From Baffinella frigidus (Eukaryota > Cryptophyceae > Cryptomonadales > Baffinellaceae), in assembly GCA_026770585.1 (NCBI GenBank), contig MU646669.1:106791-137842 (forward strand): a DNA stretch of 31,052 nucleotides. The letters run 5' to 3'. Below are positions 21,487-24,505 of the stretch, piece by piece. Every line of letters begins with the position of its first letter. Positions within the stretch are counted from its first letter, which is position 1. Below the pieces are notes generated by a model, which searched no databases, had not been told where the DNA came from, and saw only the letters and a program-made list of their open reading frames with translations. Position numbers and translations under genes: made by a program.

Positions 21487-22784
21487 ACCCAAACCGCAGG
21501 CGATGAAGCTTGAATTTGAGCTCAAGGGCGTCAAGCAGATGGAGTCGCGCAAGTTTGAGGTTCGAGCCCCGCTCCAACACTTCACCGTTTTCTCAGGTTC
21601 GTATGATCTCGAAAAGTGGTACGTATGATCTCGAAAAGTGTTGCTTCGCTCAACACTTTACTCAAGCGAGCCACGCTCAAGCCTTTTGCTCGAGCGAGCC
21701 ACGCTCAACACTTTTCTCGAGCCAGCAACGCTCAACACTTGAGCGTTTTCTGACTCCGCTCCCGAAGGCGGGGGGGTGTTCAATTGCGAGAGCATACGTA
21801 CCTAAACGCTTCTGTTAGGAGCGTGTGATCTTGCAACGATCTCGCAACGGCTCGAGACTTGAGCGTTTTCTTACTTTCGAGTAACGCGATACTCGACGCT
21901 TTCAAACATAAACCCTAAACCCTAAACGCTGCTTTGCTGGGAGAGTGTGGGGCAATTGAATATTCGTCCGAACTCGCCCTAGTCAGGTCCTAGGGCCCTA
22001 CGGTAGGGTGTGTGAGCCTTCTCTCCACTTACGGGATAGGGTTTGGGGGTTGGATTTGACGTCGGTGCGCGATGTGTGCCCCATCAGGTCAAGATCATGC
22101 ACCTTAAGCCCCAAACGCAACCACCTTACCAAACGCTCACCCGAAACCCGAAACGGTAGGTCCAGATCATGCGGCTACAGAAAACCACGACTTGAAGCGT
22201 CACAACCCCCACCCAAACCTTGACCCTAATCCCAGACGAAAATCCTAACCCTGTTCCCCAAATGATAGGTGGAGATCATGCGTCTCAAGACAGAAAACGA
22301 AGACTTGAAGCGCGCGGAAAAGAAGAAGCAAACCATCGAGCCCAAGCCCGCAGGTCCGCGCCTCAACCCTAACTAAACTCTAACCAAACTCTAACCAAAC
22401 CCTAATTGAACCCTAAACCCTGGACCGTAAACCCTGGGCCGTAAACCCTGAACCTTGAACCCTGAACCCTGTTCAACCCCGGAACCATGTTCAACCCCTG
22501 GACCCTGAACTCTGAGCCCTCAACCCCTCAACCCTAAACCCTAAACCCTAAACCCCAAATCTTTAACCCTTAACCCCAAACCCTCACCCCTAAACCCCAA
22601 ACCCTCACACCTCACCCCTCACCCCTCACCCCTCACCCCTCACCCCTCACCCCTCACCCCTCACCCAGGAGCGGGGGCGGACTCCGGGGGGGCAACGACG
22701 GAGGTGGCGGCGCCCGCGCTGCTCTCGGCGCTTGAGCGCGTGCGCGCGCGCCGCACCACCGCCCAGGGCGGCGGCGCCAAGTAG
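309..22784 (+). CDS. Long coiled-coil protein, 3' part of gene (34 exons, 5' end outside window)
   Basis: Assembled by eye from short GC-rich blocks bounded by AG acceptors and GT or GC donors; all 34 exons join in one frame (about 875 residues) and end at TAG 22782-22784. Of 33 introns, 28 are phase 0; five are not (after exons 6, 7, 15, 17 and 33), and at each the split codon is completed correctly (Ala, Glu, Arg, Met, Gly). The product is rich in Glu, Lys, Ala, Gln, Leu and has no proline until exon 33, which fits an uninterrupted alpha-helical coiled coil; the tail after IEPKPAG is Gly/Ala-rich and ends [14 protein letters not shown] structural, motor-tail or tethering role is possible, but I recognise no catalytic domain and no family. 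Exons occupy about 2.6 kb of 22.5 kb. Donors after exons 2, 8, 9, 19 and 24 are GC. No polyadenylation signal is evident after the stop. Confidence 0.82.
375..850 (+). repeat. Tandem exon-1 junction repeat with CCCTCAA filler
   Basis: Copies of the exon 1 end plus donor (cgagcag then gtcctgcaccc) start at 368 (the true exon), 496, 596, 724 and 824. The spacing alternates 128, 100, 128, 100, so the array is a higher-order repeat of 228 bp. Units differ in the number of CCCTCAA heptamers. Confidence 0.9.
930..1108. mobile_element. MITE-like element with about 32-bp terminal inverted repeats
   Basis: The left end begins ccacacgaggctacc and continues gaacagaataaa; the right end is the reverse complement of nearly the same 32 bases (one run of five differs). 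The body is 179 bp, lower in GC than its surroundings, with no coding capacity. No clear target-site duplication. It sits in intron 1. Confidence 0.75.
1276..1344 (+). CDS. Coiled-coil gene, exon 2
   Basis: Phase 0 to 0, 23 codons, includes [19 protein letters not shown]. Acceptor ttccacag; donor is GC (GCATTT). Decayed copies of the 3' end and donor occur at 1465-1498 and about 1637-1655. Confidence 0.8.
1345..2252 (+). repeat. Introns 2 and 3: C-rich heptamer-like filler
   Basis: Apart from exon 3, this is C/A-rich sequence made of variants of CCCTAAA, CCCCAAA and CCCAACC, all in the same orientation and nearly free of AG. Intron 2 also holds the two exon 2 end copies. Confidence 0.75.
1918..2010 (+). 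CDS. Coiled-coil gene, exon 3
   Basis: Phase 0 to 0, 31 codons, includes [20 protein letters not shown]. Acceptor ccggcag, donor GTCCCG. An earlier donor (GTGCGT at 2001) is possible but would break the frame to exon 4. Confidence 0.78.
2253..2309 (+). CDS. Coiled-coil gene, exon 4
   Basis: Phase 0 to 0, 19 codons ([19 protein letters not shown]), donor GTCACG. The acceptor could be the AG at 2251-2252 or, three bases later, the AG at 2254-2255, a NAGNAG-type choice that changes one residue. Confidence 0.75.
2541..2610. repeat. CCTAGG-type partial palindrome, copy A
   Basis: Contains ccctattgtagg, ccctagggacctagg and a G run. A related segment is at 17630-17690, and the CCTAGG/CTACNGTAGG vocabulary matches the fold-back family at 22986-24902. 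Confidence 0.5.
2669..2830 (+). mobile_element. Dispersed repeat with conserved hairpin, copy A
   Basis: Starts ccgctaccgagcga and contains a perfect 10-bp stem (ccaggaccgg / ccggtcctgg, 4-base loop) and then ctcgacagcgg. It aligns along its length with 30095-30260, and its start and hairpin recur at 9204-9686. Probably a non-autonomous transposon family. Confidence 0.7.
2976..3141 (+). repeat. Tandem repeat before exon 5, including acceptor copies
   Basis: Variants of gctgacgtgtcaatggctca, about 25-33 bp each, repeat up to the exon. One unit (cacaggtggatacgctgacg) is a decayed copy of the exon 5 acceptor and start. Confidence 0.8.
3142..3234 (+). CDS. Coiled-coil gene, exon 5
   Basis: Phase 0 to 0, 31 codons, begins [18 protein letters not shown] and ends NQLTK, donor GTCTGC. 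Three decayed copies of its end follow at 3385, 3508 and 3598; copies of its beginning precede it (about 3078). Confidence 0.83.
3240..3620 (+). repeat. CCCGAAA-type array with three exon 5 end copies
   Basis: Heptamer variants (aacccga, aacccgg) separate copies of gccagctcaccaagg at 3385, 3508 and 3598. The last has lost the donor. Confidence 0.8.
3745..4200 (+). repeat. Minisatellite, four units of 116-150 bp
   Basis: Units start with gataccgcgcc at 3752, 3868, 4018 and 4150, and share ggcggccccgggtgac and ttcagaggagaacattc. It lies within intron 5. No exon similarity seen. Confidence 0.85.
4200..4428 (+). repeat. Interstitial telomere-type CCCTAAA array
   Basis: Several perfect CCCTAAA units at about 4216-4275, then drifted variants (ccctaca, ccctgca, ccataaa). 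In an intron between coding exons, so not a chromosome end. Confidence 0.85.
4437..4539 (+). CDS. Alternative copy of exon 6 (candidate mutually exclusive exon)
   Basis: Near-duplicate of exon 6, 199 bp upstream, with the same start (VTGEKQET, then [10 protein letters not shown]). Its 3' part has diverged but still reaches a possible donor (GTTGAC) in phase 1, so it could splice to exon 7 in frame. Including both copies in tandem would shift the frame because each has length 3n+1. It is either an alternative exon or a decaying duplicate. Confidence 0.5.
4636..4729 (+). CDS. Coiled-coil gene, exon 6
   Basis: Phase 0 to 1, 94 nt, [20 protein letters not shown] then ending ARKSA plus one base. 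Acceptor ctcccggcag, donor GTTGCG. The split codon G|CT (Ala) is completed by exon 7. Confidence 0.83.
4840..4934 (+). repeat. CCCAA pentamer array
   Basis: About 17 nearly perfect tandem copies of aaccc, flanked by heptamer-type sequence, in intron 6. Confidence 0.95.
4992..5100 (+). CDS. Coiled-coil gene, exon 7
   Basis: Phase 1 to 2, 109 nt, [20 protein letters not shown], then [15 protein letters not shown]. Acceptor acccgcag, donor GTATAA. The split GA|G codon (Glu) is completed by exon 8. Confidence 0.85.
5240..5346 (+). repeat. CCCCAAA / CCCTAAA heptamer array
   Basis: Tandem aacccca and aacccta units ending at the exon 8 acceptor. Confidence 0.9.
5349..5400 (+). CDS. Coiled-coil gene, exon 8
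   Basis: Phase 2 to 0, 52 nt, [17 protein letters not shown]. Donor is GC with strong consensus (CAG|GCAAGA). Four copies of the 3' end with the GC donor follow at 5461, 5618-5665 (nearly complete), 5783 and 5871. Confidence 0.84.
5401..5935 (+). repeat. Tandem copies of exon 8 end and GC donor
   Basis: Five occurrences of actccgagcaggca-type junctions counting the exon itself. The copy at 5618-5665 reproduces almost the whole exon but its acceptor is out of phase. Spacers share gcctgatttagggcctgtag and tcgctttcaactttag. Confidence 0.85.
6381..6458 (+). CDS. Coiled-coil gene, exon 9
   Basis: Phase 0 to 0, 26 codons, [20 protein letters not shown] to GEQ; one of only two exons with Trp. GC donor (GCACGT). 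A copy of the end with donor is at 6574-6610. Two copies of the acceptor (tttgcaggaatta) precede it near 6308 and 6340. Confidence 0.85.
6490..6740 (+). repeat. Tandem repeat after exon 9
   Basis: The unit contains gttgactaatcagagctttt, cacgcacccacgaccaagcg and, once, a copy of the exon 9 end with GC donor (6574-6610). Confidence 0.75.
7026..7157 (+). CDS. Coiled-coil gene, exon 10 (longest)
   Basis: Phase 0 to 0, 44 codons, [20 protein letters not shown] through [13 protein letters not shown]. Acceptor aacctgcag, donor GTCCAA. One decayed copy of the 3' end is at 7232-7250. The 18 bases before the exon recur at 30518-30535 before an exon-like block of the second gene. Confidence 0.85.
7158..7540 (+). 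repeat. CCCGAAA/CCCTGAA heptamer filler, intron 10
   Basis: Drifted heptamers (acccgaa, accctga) with one copy of the exon 10 end and donor at 7232-7250. Translations of the opposite strand give GFRV-type repeats, which are artefacts. Confidence 0.85.
7541..7594 (+). CDS. Coiled-coil gene, exon 11
   Basis: Phase 0 to 0, 18 codons ([18 protein letters not shown]). Acceptor ctgaaccag, donor GTCCAC, followed at once by a CT-rich microsatellite. Confidence 0.78.
7600..7740 (+). repeat. CT microsatellite
   Basis: Long CT-dinucleotide tract with occasional CG and TA interruptions directly after the exon 11 donor; a long polypyrimidine tract in the sense strand. Confidence 0.95.
7800..8250 (+). 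repeat. Exon 12 acceptor-side copies with TACACAA heptamers
   Basis: Copies of the acceptor plus exon 12 start at 7866 (16 nt), 7956-8016 (about 60 nt) and 8164-8198 (about 35 nt). Between the last two lies a TACACAA heptamer array (8048-8128). Confidence 0.88.
8251..8334 (+). CDS. Coiled-coil gene, exon 12
   Basis: Phase 0 to 0, 28 codons, [20 protein letters not shown] then AEIAELTK. Acceptor ttcaccag, donor GTATCA. Three shorter 5' copies with acceptor precede it at 7866, 7956-8016 and 8164-8198; the last is the only complete one. Confidence 0.84.
8617..8705 (+). repeat. CCCCAAA heptamer array
   Basis: About a dozen CCCCAAA units ending at the exon 13 acceptor. Confidence 0.93.
8711..8782 (+). 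CDS. Coiled-coil gene, exon 13
   Basis: Phase 0 to 0, 24 codons, [20 protein letters not shown] then AQAK. Acceptor aaaccgcag, donor GTGCTG. A decayed 5' copy with acceptor is at 8551-8582. Confidence 0.82.
8786..8875 (+). mobile_element. Dispersed repeat with GTTGACGGATTTGTACC core, copy 1
   Basis: Shares agttgacggatttgtacc, then a CCA-rich and tcaactta stretch, with 9955-10050, and matches the reverse strand of 26873-26946. Two copies flank exon 14 in the same orientation. Confidence 0.7.
8925..9203 (+). repeat. Tandem repeat before exon 14
   Basis: Three units share gtacagcacacctctt or a variant and ccctgccctcgccc. The segment 9095-9123 is a decayed copy of the exon 14 start (gacaaggcagaggcagagga). 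Confidence 0.75.
9204..9686. mobile_element. MITE-like element with about 26-bp terminal inverted repeats
   Basis: The left end ccgctaccgagcgaagtggg and right end ccctcgctcggtagtgg (inverse) match at about 22 of 26 positions. Near the right end is a perfect 14-bp stem (aaagctgggaccgg / ccggtcccagcttt, loop attc) at 9626-9657. Internal sequence is AT-richer, with no coding capacity. Confidence 0.7.
9690..9776 (+). repeat. CCCCAAA heptamer array
   Basis: About 12 perfect CCCCAAA units inside intron 13. Confidence 0.95.
9843..9920 (+). CDS. Coiled-coil gene, exon 14
   Basis: Phase 0 to 0, 26 codons, [20 protein letters not shown] then ASRRIK. Acceptor ccttccag, donor GTCTAA. A 5' copy lies upstream (9095-9123) and a 3' copy with donor downstream (10065-10118). 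Confidence 0.84.
9955..10055 (+). mobile_element. Dispersed repeat with GTTGACGGATTTGTACC core, copy 2
   Basis: Includes gatttggtgagcccgggctc upstream of the core, which identifies the inverted copy at 26873-26946. It lies immediately before the copy of the exon 14 end. Confidence 0.7.
10545..10633 (+). CDS. Coiled-coil gene, exon 15
   Basis: Phase 0 to 2, 89 nt, [20 protein letters not shown] then KKAEEVSSA. Acceptor cacacag, donor GTAACC. The split CG|G codon (Arg) is completed by exon 16. A near-intact copy of the 3' two thirds with donor is at 10818-10883, and a short inverted piece ends near 10814. Confidence 0.85.
10770..11070 (-). repeat. Filler in inverted (TTAGGG-like) orientation with an inverted exon 15 fragment
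   Basis: The sense strand switches to G-rich heptamers (gggttcg, gggtttc). A 12-bp perfect inverted repeat joins an inverted exon 15 piece (10803-10814) to the direct exon 15 copy (10828-10839). Confidence 0.7.
11169..11244 (+). CDS. Coiled-coil gene, exon 16
   Basis: Phase 2 to 0, 76 nt, [20 protein letters not shown] then ETARK. Acceptor acatgcag, donor GTCCGA. Confidence 0.84.
11263..11368 (+). repeat. CACACG microsatellite
   Basis: Tandem cacacg/cacgca units just after the exon 16 donor. Confidence 0.95.
11500..11894 (+). repeat. Exon 17 acceptor-side copies
   Basis: Two exon 17 starts with acceptor (gctttgcag then tcggrggagc) at 11510 and 11689 precede the complete exon. The second runs 51 bases before breaking into CCCTGAA-type sequence. 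Confidence 0.88.
11895..11977 (+). CDS. Coiled-coil gene, exon 17
   Basis: Phase 0 to 2, 83 nt, [20 protein letters not shown] then RLENEKI. Acceptor ctcgacag; donor GTGAGT, the textbook donor. AT|G (Met) is completed by exon 18. Two 5' copies precede it (11510, 11689-11739) and four 3' copies follow (12055, 12174, 12275, 12444). Confidence 0.87.
11978..12480 (+). repeat. Exon 17 donor-side copies
   Basis: Four copies of cgcctcgagaacgagaagat-type ends with GT donors (12055, 12174, 12275, 12444); two units share the spacer cctgaaacctgggccgta. Confidence 0.88.
12906..12978 (+). CDS. Coiled-coil gene, exon 18
   Basis: Phase 2 to 0, 73 nt, [20 protein letters not shown] then KQLK. Acceptor gagggcag, donor GTCCAA. 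A copy at 13172-13237 has an in-frame TAG and so cannot replace it. Confidence 0.85.
13250..13285 (+). repeat. CCCTAA hexamer array
   Basis: Short run of perfect CCCTAA hexamers, distinct from the heptamers elsewhere, just after the exon 18 copy. Confidence 0.9.
13577..13669 (+). CDS. Coiled-coil gene, exon 19
   Basis: Phase 0 to 0, 31 codons, [20 protein letters not shown] then [11 protein letters not shown]. Acceptor ctctcccag, donor GC (GCACCC). Confidence 0.82.
13723..13787. repeat. Perfect hairpin in intron 19
   Basis: Arms 13735-13751 and 13759-13775 are perfect 17-bp inverted repeats (aaccggatggtgtctat) around a 7-base loop; imperfect arms extend both ends to about 29 bp. It could fold strongly in RNA or be a small fold-back insertion. 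Confidence 0.9.
13840..14049 (+). repeat. Exon 20 acceptor-side tandem, about 100-bp unit
   Basis: Copies of the exon 20 start at 13840, 13942 and the true exon at 14050, with spacers sharing aacccgaccctacctgg and ccgtaacactgggc. Confidence 0.88.
14050..14106 (+). CDS. Coiled-coil gene, exon 20
   Basis: Phase 0 to 0, 19 codons ([19 protein letters not shown]). Acceptor gtgcag, donor GTCCCC. Two 5' copies with acceptor precede it (13840, 13942) and an inverted copy of its end and donor lies at 14441-14520. Confidence 0.84.
14441..14520 (-). repeat. Inverted copy of exon 20 end, donor and intron start
   Basis: The reverse complement matches 14071-14150 with few differences, including gaagaagaagtacga, the donor and the following CCCTCAA filler. 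It is followed by a CACCAAA array (14523-14574). Confidence 0.88.
14577..14642 (+). CDS. Coiled-coil gene, exon 21
   Basis: Phase 0 to 0, 22 codons, [20 protein letters not shown] then IK. Acceptor accaaacag, donor GTCTTT. Two 3' copies with donor follow at 14732-14763 and 14853-14884 with a period of about 120 bp. Confidence 0.84.
14613..14905 (+). repeat. Exon 21 end tandem, about 120-bp unit
   Basis: Three units including the exon. Each unit carries its own inverted repeat (cgatttgt / acaaatcg) flanking a CCC-rich centre. Confidence 0.85.
15048..15608 (+). repeat. Exon 22 acceptor-side copies
   Basis: Exon starts with acceptor at 15048, 15180 and 15433 and a fragment at 15535, with ccctaatcccta filler. 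Confidence 0.85.
15609..15689 (+). CDS. Coiled-coil gene, exon 22
   Basis: Phase 0 to 0, 27 codons, [20 protein letters not shown] then SELKSRQ. Acceptor ttccacag, donor GTCACC. Three 5' copies with acceptor precede it (15048, 15180, 15433) plus a fragment at about 15535; one 3' copy follows (15768-15794). Confidence 0.85.
15700..15940 (+). repeat. TTTA/TTCA tetramer arrays with exon 22 end copy
   Basis: Arrays of ttta and ttca after the donor; a copy of the exon end and donor sits at 15768-15794, then more ttta repeats. A clear AT-rich contrast to the other introns. Confidence 0.88.
15989..16057 (+). CDS. Coiled-coil gene, exon 23
   Basis: Phase 0 to 0, 23 codons, [20 protein letters not shown] then SQK. 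Acceptor ctcgacag, identical through the first codons to exon 17, suggesting an old exon duplication. Donor GTCCCC. Confidence 0.82.
16130..16200 (+). repeat. Interstitial CCCTAAA array
   Basis: Nine or so near-perfect telomere-type heptamers in intron 23. Confidence 0.93.
16347..16403 (+). CDS. Coiled-coil gene, exon 24
   Basis: Phase 0 to 0, 19 codons ([19 protein letters not shown]). GC donor (GCACGC). A 3' copy with GC donor (GCGAGC) is at 16481-16506. Confidence 0.82.
16404..16880 (+). repeat. Intron 24: mostly unique sequence with one exon 24 end copy
   Basis: The copy with GC donor is at 16481-16506. The remainder (about 16510-16880) looks non-repetitive and I see no further exon in it. 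Confidence 0.6.
16881..16949 (+). CDS. Coiled-coil gene, exon 25
   Basis: Phase 0 to 0, 23 codons, [20 protein letters not shown] then LME. Acceptor ggcacag, donor GTCTGT. Confidence 0.83.
16968..17018. repeat. TA microsatellite
   Basis: Two runs of alternating TA around cagtggtg, in intron 25. Confidence 0.95.
17499..17558 (+). CDS. Coiled-coil gene, exon 26
   Basis: Phase 0 to 0, 20 codons ([20 protein letters not shown]). Acceptor cctgacag, donor GTGCCC. Confidence 0.8.
17600..17900 (+). repeat. Intron 26 start: CTACGGTAGG palindrome and C tract
   Basis: 17636-17681 contains accctacggtagg and ttcctac, related to 2541-2610. It is followed by C-rich sequence with an 18-base C run near 17860. 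Confidence 0.6.
17900..18740 (+). repeat. TGCTGACTAATAGTATTATAG satellite with three exon 27 starts
   Basis: About 20-bp drifted units (gctgactaatagtattatag) fill the intron and are broken three times by acceptor plus the first 40 bases of exon 27. The unit contains ctgac and ctaat, which resemble branch-point sequences, and few AG. Confidence 0.9.
18741..18818 (+). CDS. Coiled-coil gene, exon 27
   Basis: Phase 0 to 0, 26 codons, [20 protein letters not shown] then RQKVEE. Acceptor ccgcgcag, donor GTACGC. Three copies of its first 40 bases with acceptor precede it (18083, 18309, 18520), each running into a TGACTAATAG repeat instead of the rest of the exon. Confidence 0.86.
18850..19010 (+). 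repeat. CCCTAAA/CCCTGAA array
   Basis: Telomere-type heptamers fill intron 27 almost end to end. Confidence 0.92.
19017..19064 (+). CDS. Coiled-coil gene, exon 28
   Basis: Phase 0 to 0, 16 codons ([16 protein letters not shown]). Acceptor aaccgcag, donor GTACTC. Confidence 0.82.
19246..19320. repeat. TA-rich microsatellite
   Basis: Alternating TA runs after an A/C-rich stretch, in intron 28. Confidence 0.93.
19368..19457 (+). CDS. Coiled-coil gene, exon 29
   Basis: Phase 0 to 0, 30 codons, [20 protein letters not shown] then [10 protein letters not shown]. Acceptor gacgcag, donor GTGACC. Three 3' copies follow (19567, 19687-19739, about 19830). Confidence 0.84.
19458..19860 (+). repeat. 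Exon 29 end copies with AATTAGGCCTCCTAATT spacer
   Basis: Units of taaattcaattaggcctcct alternate with three copies of the exon end (19567, 19687-19739, 19830). The palindrome aggcct is at the heart of the spacer. Confidence 0.88.
20004..20297 (+). repeat. GGGGCCC palindromic array with exon 30 starts
   Basis: About ten units of tgatgacaaaaggggcccttt type, each centred on gggccc, are interspersed with two partial exon 30 starts (20005, 20172). Confidence 0.9.
20298..20399 (+). CDS. Coiled-coil gene, exon 30
   Basis: Phase 0 to 0, 34 codons, [20 protein letters not shown] then [14 protein letters not shown]. Acceptor tttgcag, donor GTATGT. Two 5' copies precede (20005, 20172) and four 3' copies with donor GTATGT follow (20491, 20598, 20791, 20973). 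Confidence 0.86.
20405..21050 (+). repeat. ACTA(A)C array with exon 30 ends
   Basis: Tetramer taac/ctaa arrays between four copies of the exon 30 end and donor GTATGT. The array is essentially serial CTAAC, the branch-point-like pentamer. Confidence 0.9.
21069..21126 (+). repeat. CCATAAA heptamer array
   Basis: Six tandem ccataaa units before exon 31, a variant of the heptamer theme. Confidence 0.9.
21158..21202 (+). CDS. Coiled-coil gene, exon 31
   Basis: Phase 0 to 0, 15 codons ([15 protein letters not shown]). Acceptor ggagcag, donor GTATGC. Starting three bases earlier (CAG included) is an equally valid choice. Confidence 0.78.
21220..21490 (+). repeat. ATCAAAA then CCCTCAA heptamer arrays
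   Basis: Intron 31 begins with drifted atcaaaa/atcaaac units and ends with about ten perfect CCCTCAA units. Confidence 0.9.
21500..21559 (+). CDS. Coiled-coil gene, exon 32
   Basis: Phase 0 to 0, 20 codons ([20 protein letters not shown]). Acceptor aaccgcag, donor GTTCGA. Confidence 0.82.
21570..22268 (+). repeat. Intron 32: CTCAACACTT repeats and exon 33 starts
   Basis: gtatgatctcgaaaagtg occurs twice and cgctcaacacttttctcgag variants several times (21580-21760). Two decayed exon 33 starts with acceptor are at 22088 and 22160-22200. The palindromic piece tcctagggccctacggtagg is at 21987-22006. Confidence 0.78.
22269..22353 (+). CDS. Coiled-coil gene, exon 33
   Basis: Phase 0 to 1, 85 nt, [20 protein letters not shown] then QTIEPKPA; holds the first prolines of the chain and so marks the end of the coiled coil. 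Acceptor tgatag, donor GTCCGC. Two 5' copies with acceptor precede at 22088 and 22160-22200. Confidence 0.84.
22598..22666 (+). repeat. CCCCTCA heptamer array
   Basis: Nine or so tandem cccctca units ending at the terminal exon acceptor. Confidence 0.93.
22669..22784 (+). CDS. Coiled-coil gene, terminal exon 34 with stop
   Basis: Phase 1, 116 nt including TAG. The first codon G|GA (Gly) is completed from exon 33; 37 further residues, Gly/Ala-rich with a basic end ([19 protein letters not shown]). Acceptor ctcacccag after a CCCCTCA array. Confidence 0.84.
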
Positions 22785-22864
22785 AGCGCTGCCTATCCAT
22801 GAAGCGGTGAGTAGGCGCATACGCCCTACCGTAGGGCCCTAGGACCTGCCTAGGACCTCTTGGC

Positions 22865-22940
22865 GGTAGCTGTGCCGCCCTACAGCTGTGCCGCCCTACA
22901 GCTGTGCCGCCCTGCAGCTGTGCCGCCCTACAGCTGTGCG
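22865..22940 (+). repeat. 16-bp tandem repeat CAGCTGTGCCGCCCTA
   Basis: Five copies just downstream of the coiled-coil gene stop; each contains the palindrome cagctg. Confidence 0.9.
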
Positions 22941-22985
22941 CACTGCGCGCGCCCGCCACGTCGCCATCGCGCGGGGCGCGCCCAC

Positions 22986-23108
22986 GTACAGGGCTACCTC
23001 GCTCATAAGAAACCGCCCCCCCCCCTAGGATCACCATAGGGCCCTAGGCATGGTCCTACTGTAAGGTCCTAGGGGGGGGCGGTTTCTTATGAGCGAGGTA
23101 CCCCTGTA
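22986..23108. mobile_element. Fold-back element, copy 1
   Basis: Terminal inverted repeats begin tacaggg(g)taCCTCGCTCAT and continue aagaaaccgcccccccctagg, with an internal atagggccctaggc core. The 123 bp could form one long hairpin. Translations of these elements give TSLIRN and MSEVPLY peptides, which are not genes. Confidence 0.88.
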
Positions 23109-23400
23109 GCGGCGCCACGCGCGGCAGGTAGCTGGAGTGTGGATGGGTTGGGCCGTTGGGCGGTGGCCTGAAGTACTCACTGGATCTGACGAACAAAGAC
23201 GCCCGCCACGTGTGGAGGCGGGTGTGGCGGGGGAGGGGCGCGCGGGAGGCGGGAGAGTTTGGTTTGTTTTGGTTCGTGGGTTGGTTGACTTCCGGGGATG
23301 GTGGCTCCGGAGAATTGACTTAAGCGGTGCGAGGCCCCGTGGGGCGCGGCGTCCCGCTGATTCGGGGCGGGATGGTGCGGAGGGGCGGTTTGGGGGGGGG
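23109..23400. other. Intergenic, GC-rich, no feature recognised
   Basis: Open frames exist on both strands only because the sequence is GC-rich. No splice-linked exon or conserved motif seen. Confidence 0.5.
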
Positions 23401-23407
23401 TCTTTCA

Positions 23408-23514
23408 ATGAAGGATCTCTCTCTCTCTCGCTCTATCTCTCTCTCTCTTACACTCACTCTCTCTCGCTTTCGATCTCGCTCTCTCTCTCGCTCTCGCTCT
23501 CTCACACACACACA

Positions 23515-23545
<31 letters not shown>

Positions 23546-23570
23546 GCACACACACTCTCTCCCCCCTCCC
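23408..23570 (+). repeat. CT microsatellite with CACACA interruptions
   Basis: Long pyrimidine-rich CT tract; two CA blocks. Confidence 0.95.
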
Positions 23571-23598
23571 ACCACGTACGCTCTGTTTCCCCCTTTCT

Positions 23599-23685
23599 GT
23601 ACAGGGATACCTCGCTCATTAGTAAGCCCCCACCCCCAGGACCACCATAGGGCCCTAGGCATAGGCCTACGGTAGGGTCCTAGTA
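23599..23685. mobile_element. Fold-back element, copy 2 (truncated)
   Basis: Retains the left end (tacagggatacctcgctcat) and the palindromic core but lacks the right terminal repeat. Confidence 0.8.
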
Positions 23686-23771
23686 TGAGATCTTTGTTAC
23701 GGCCAACCGGGCCGCCATGCAACGACGTGACCTCTGCTTCTGGTGTGGCGGACACATCCCCGCCGTGCTCA

Positions 23772-23876
23772 CATCCCTTGAGTGCCCAGTAGGCTCATAC
23801 ACCCTACCGTAGGACCCTAGGACCTGCCTAGGACCTCTTGGCCTACAAATTTGAGGGCATGGGCACTTAAGGGATA
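23772..23876. mobile_element. Second fold-back type
   Basis: 16-bp terminal inverted repeats (atcccttgagtgccca / tgggcacttaagggat) surround ctaccgtaggaccctaggac. The internal block recurs at 22805-22862. Confidence 0.75.
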
Positions 23877-23919
23877 GCAGCCGCACCACCGCCTTGTGAC
23901 CGTGGCGTGACCGCGACAT

Positions 23920-24046
23920 GTACAGGGGTACCTCGCTCATCAGAAACCGCCCCCCCCCTAGGACCACCATAGGGCCCTAGCTAGGCATAGGCCTACTGTA
24001 GGGTCCTACGGGGGGGCGGTTTCTTATGAGCGAGGTATCCCTGTAT
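23920..24046. mobile_element. Fold-back element, copy 3
   Basis: Complete, same terminal repeats as copy 1. Confidence 0.88.
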
Positions 24047-24074
24047 GCACCCCCCACTGAGGCGTGAATAACCT

Positions 24075-24195
24075 GTACAGGGTACCTCGCTCATAAGAAA
24101 CGCCCAGCCCCCTAGGACCTCTATAGGACCCTAGGCATGGTCCTACTGTAGGGTCCTAGGGGGGGGCGCTTTCTTATGAGCGAGGTACCCCTACA
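24075..24195. mobile_element. Fold-back element, copy 4
   Basis: Complete; 29 bp from copy 3. The left arm has cgcccag in place of the C run. Confidence 0.88.
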
Positions 24196-24505
24196 GGGAT
24201 ACACGAACCCACAACAAAAGAACCAGCACCGGATTGGGGGCCTGCGTGTTCTCAATTTAGCACCATAGGGTTCCCCATCTCGCATTTAAGGGGGTGCCTC
24301 GCTCATAAGAAACGGCCACCCCCTAGGGCCCTACAGTAGGCCTATGCCTCTAGGGCCCTATGGTGGTCCTAGGGGGGGGGGGCGTTTTCTTATGAGCGAG
24401 GTACCCCTGTACACGAACCCTGAACTTGAGAAACCGCACCGGATTGGGGGCCTGCGTGTTGTTAGTTTAGCACCATAGGGTTCCTGAATCTCGCGTTTAC
24501 AGGGA
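24196..24505 (+). repeat. Direct repeat of about 218 bp containing fold-back copy 5
   Basis: The segment gcaccggattgggggcctgc then tttagcaccatagggttcc occurs at 24226 and again at 24437. The fold-back element at 24290-24412 lies between, so element and flank were probably duplicated together. Confidence 0.8.
24290..24412. mobile_element. Fold-back element, copy 5
   Basis: Core is in the opposite orientation to copies 1-4 (ccctacagtaggcctatgcc first), as expected for a near-palindrome inserted either way. Left end eroded. Confidence 0.85.

Noticed and set aside
23031-23408. Frames containing TSLIRN or MSEVPLY peptides
   Set aside because: These come from the arms of the fold-back elements and recur with every copy on both strands.
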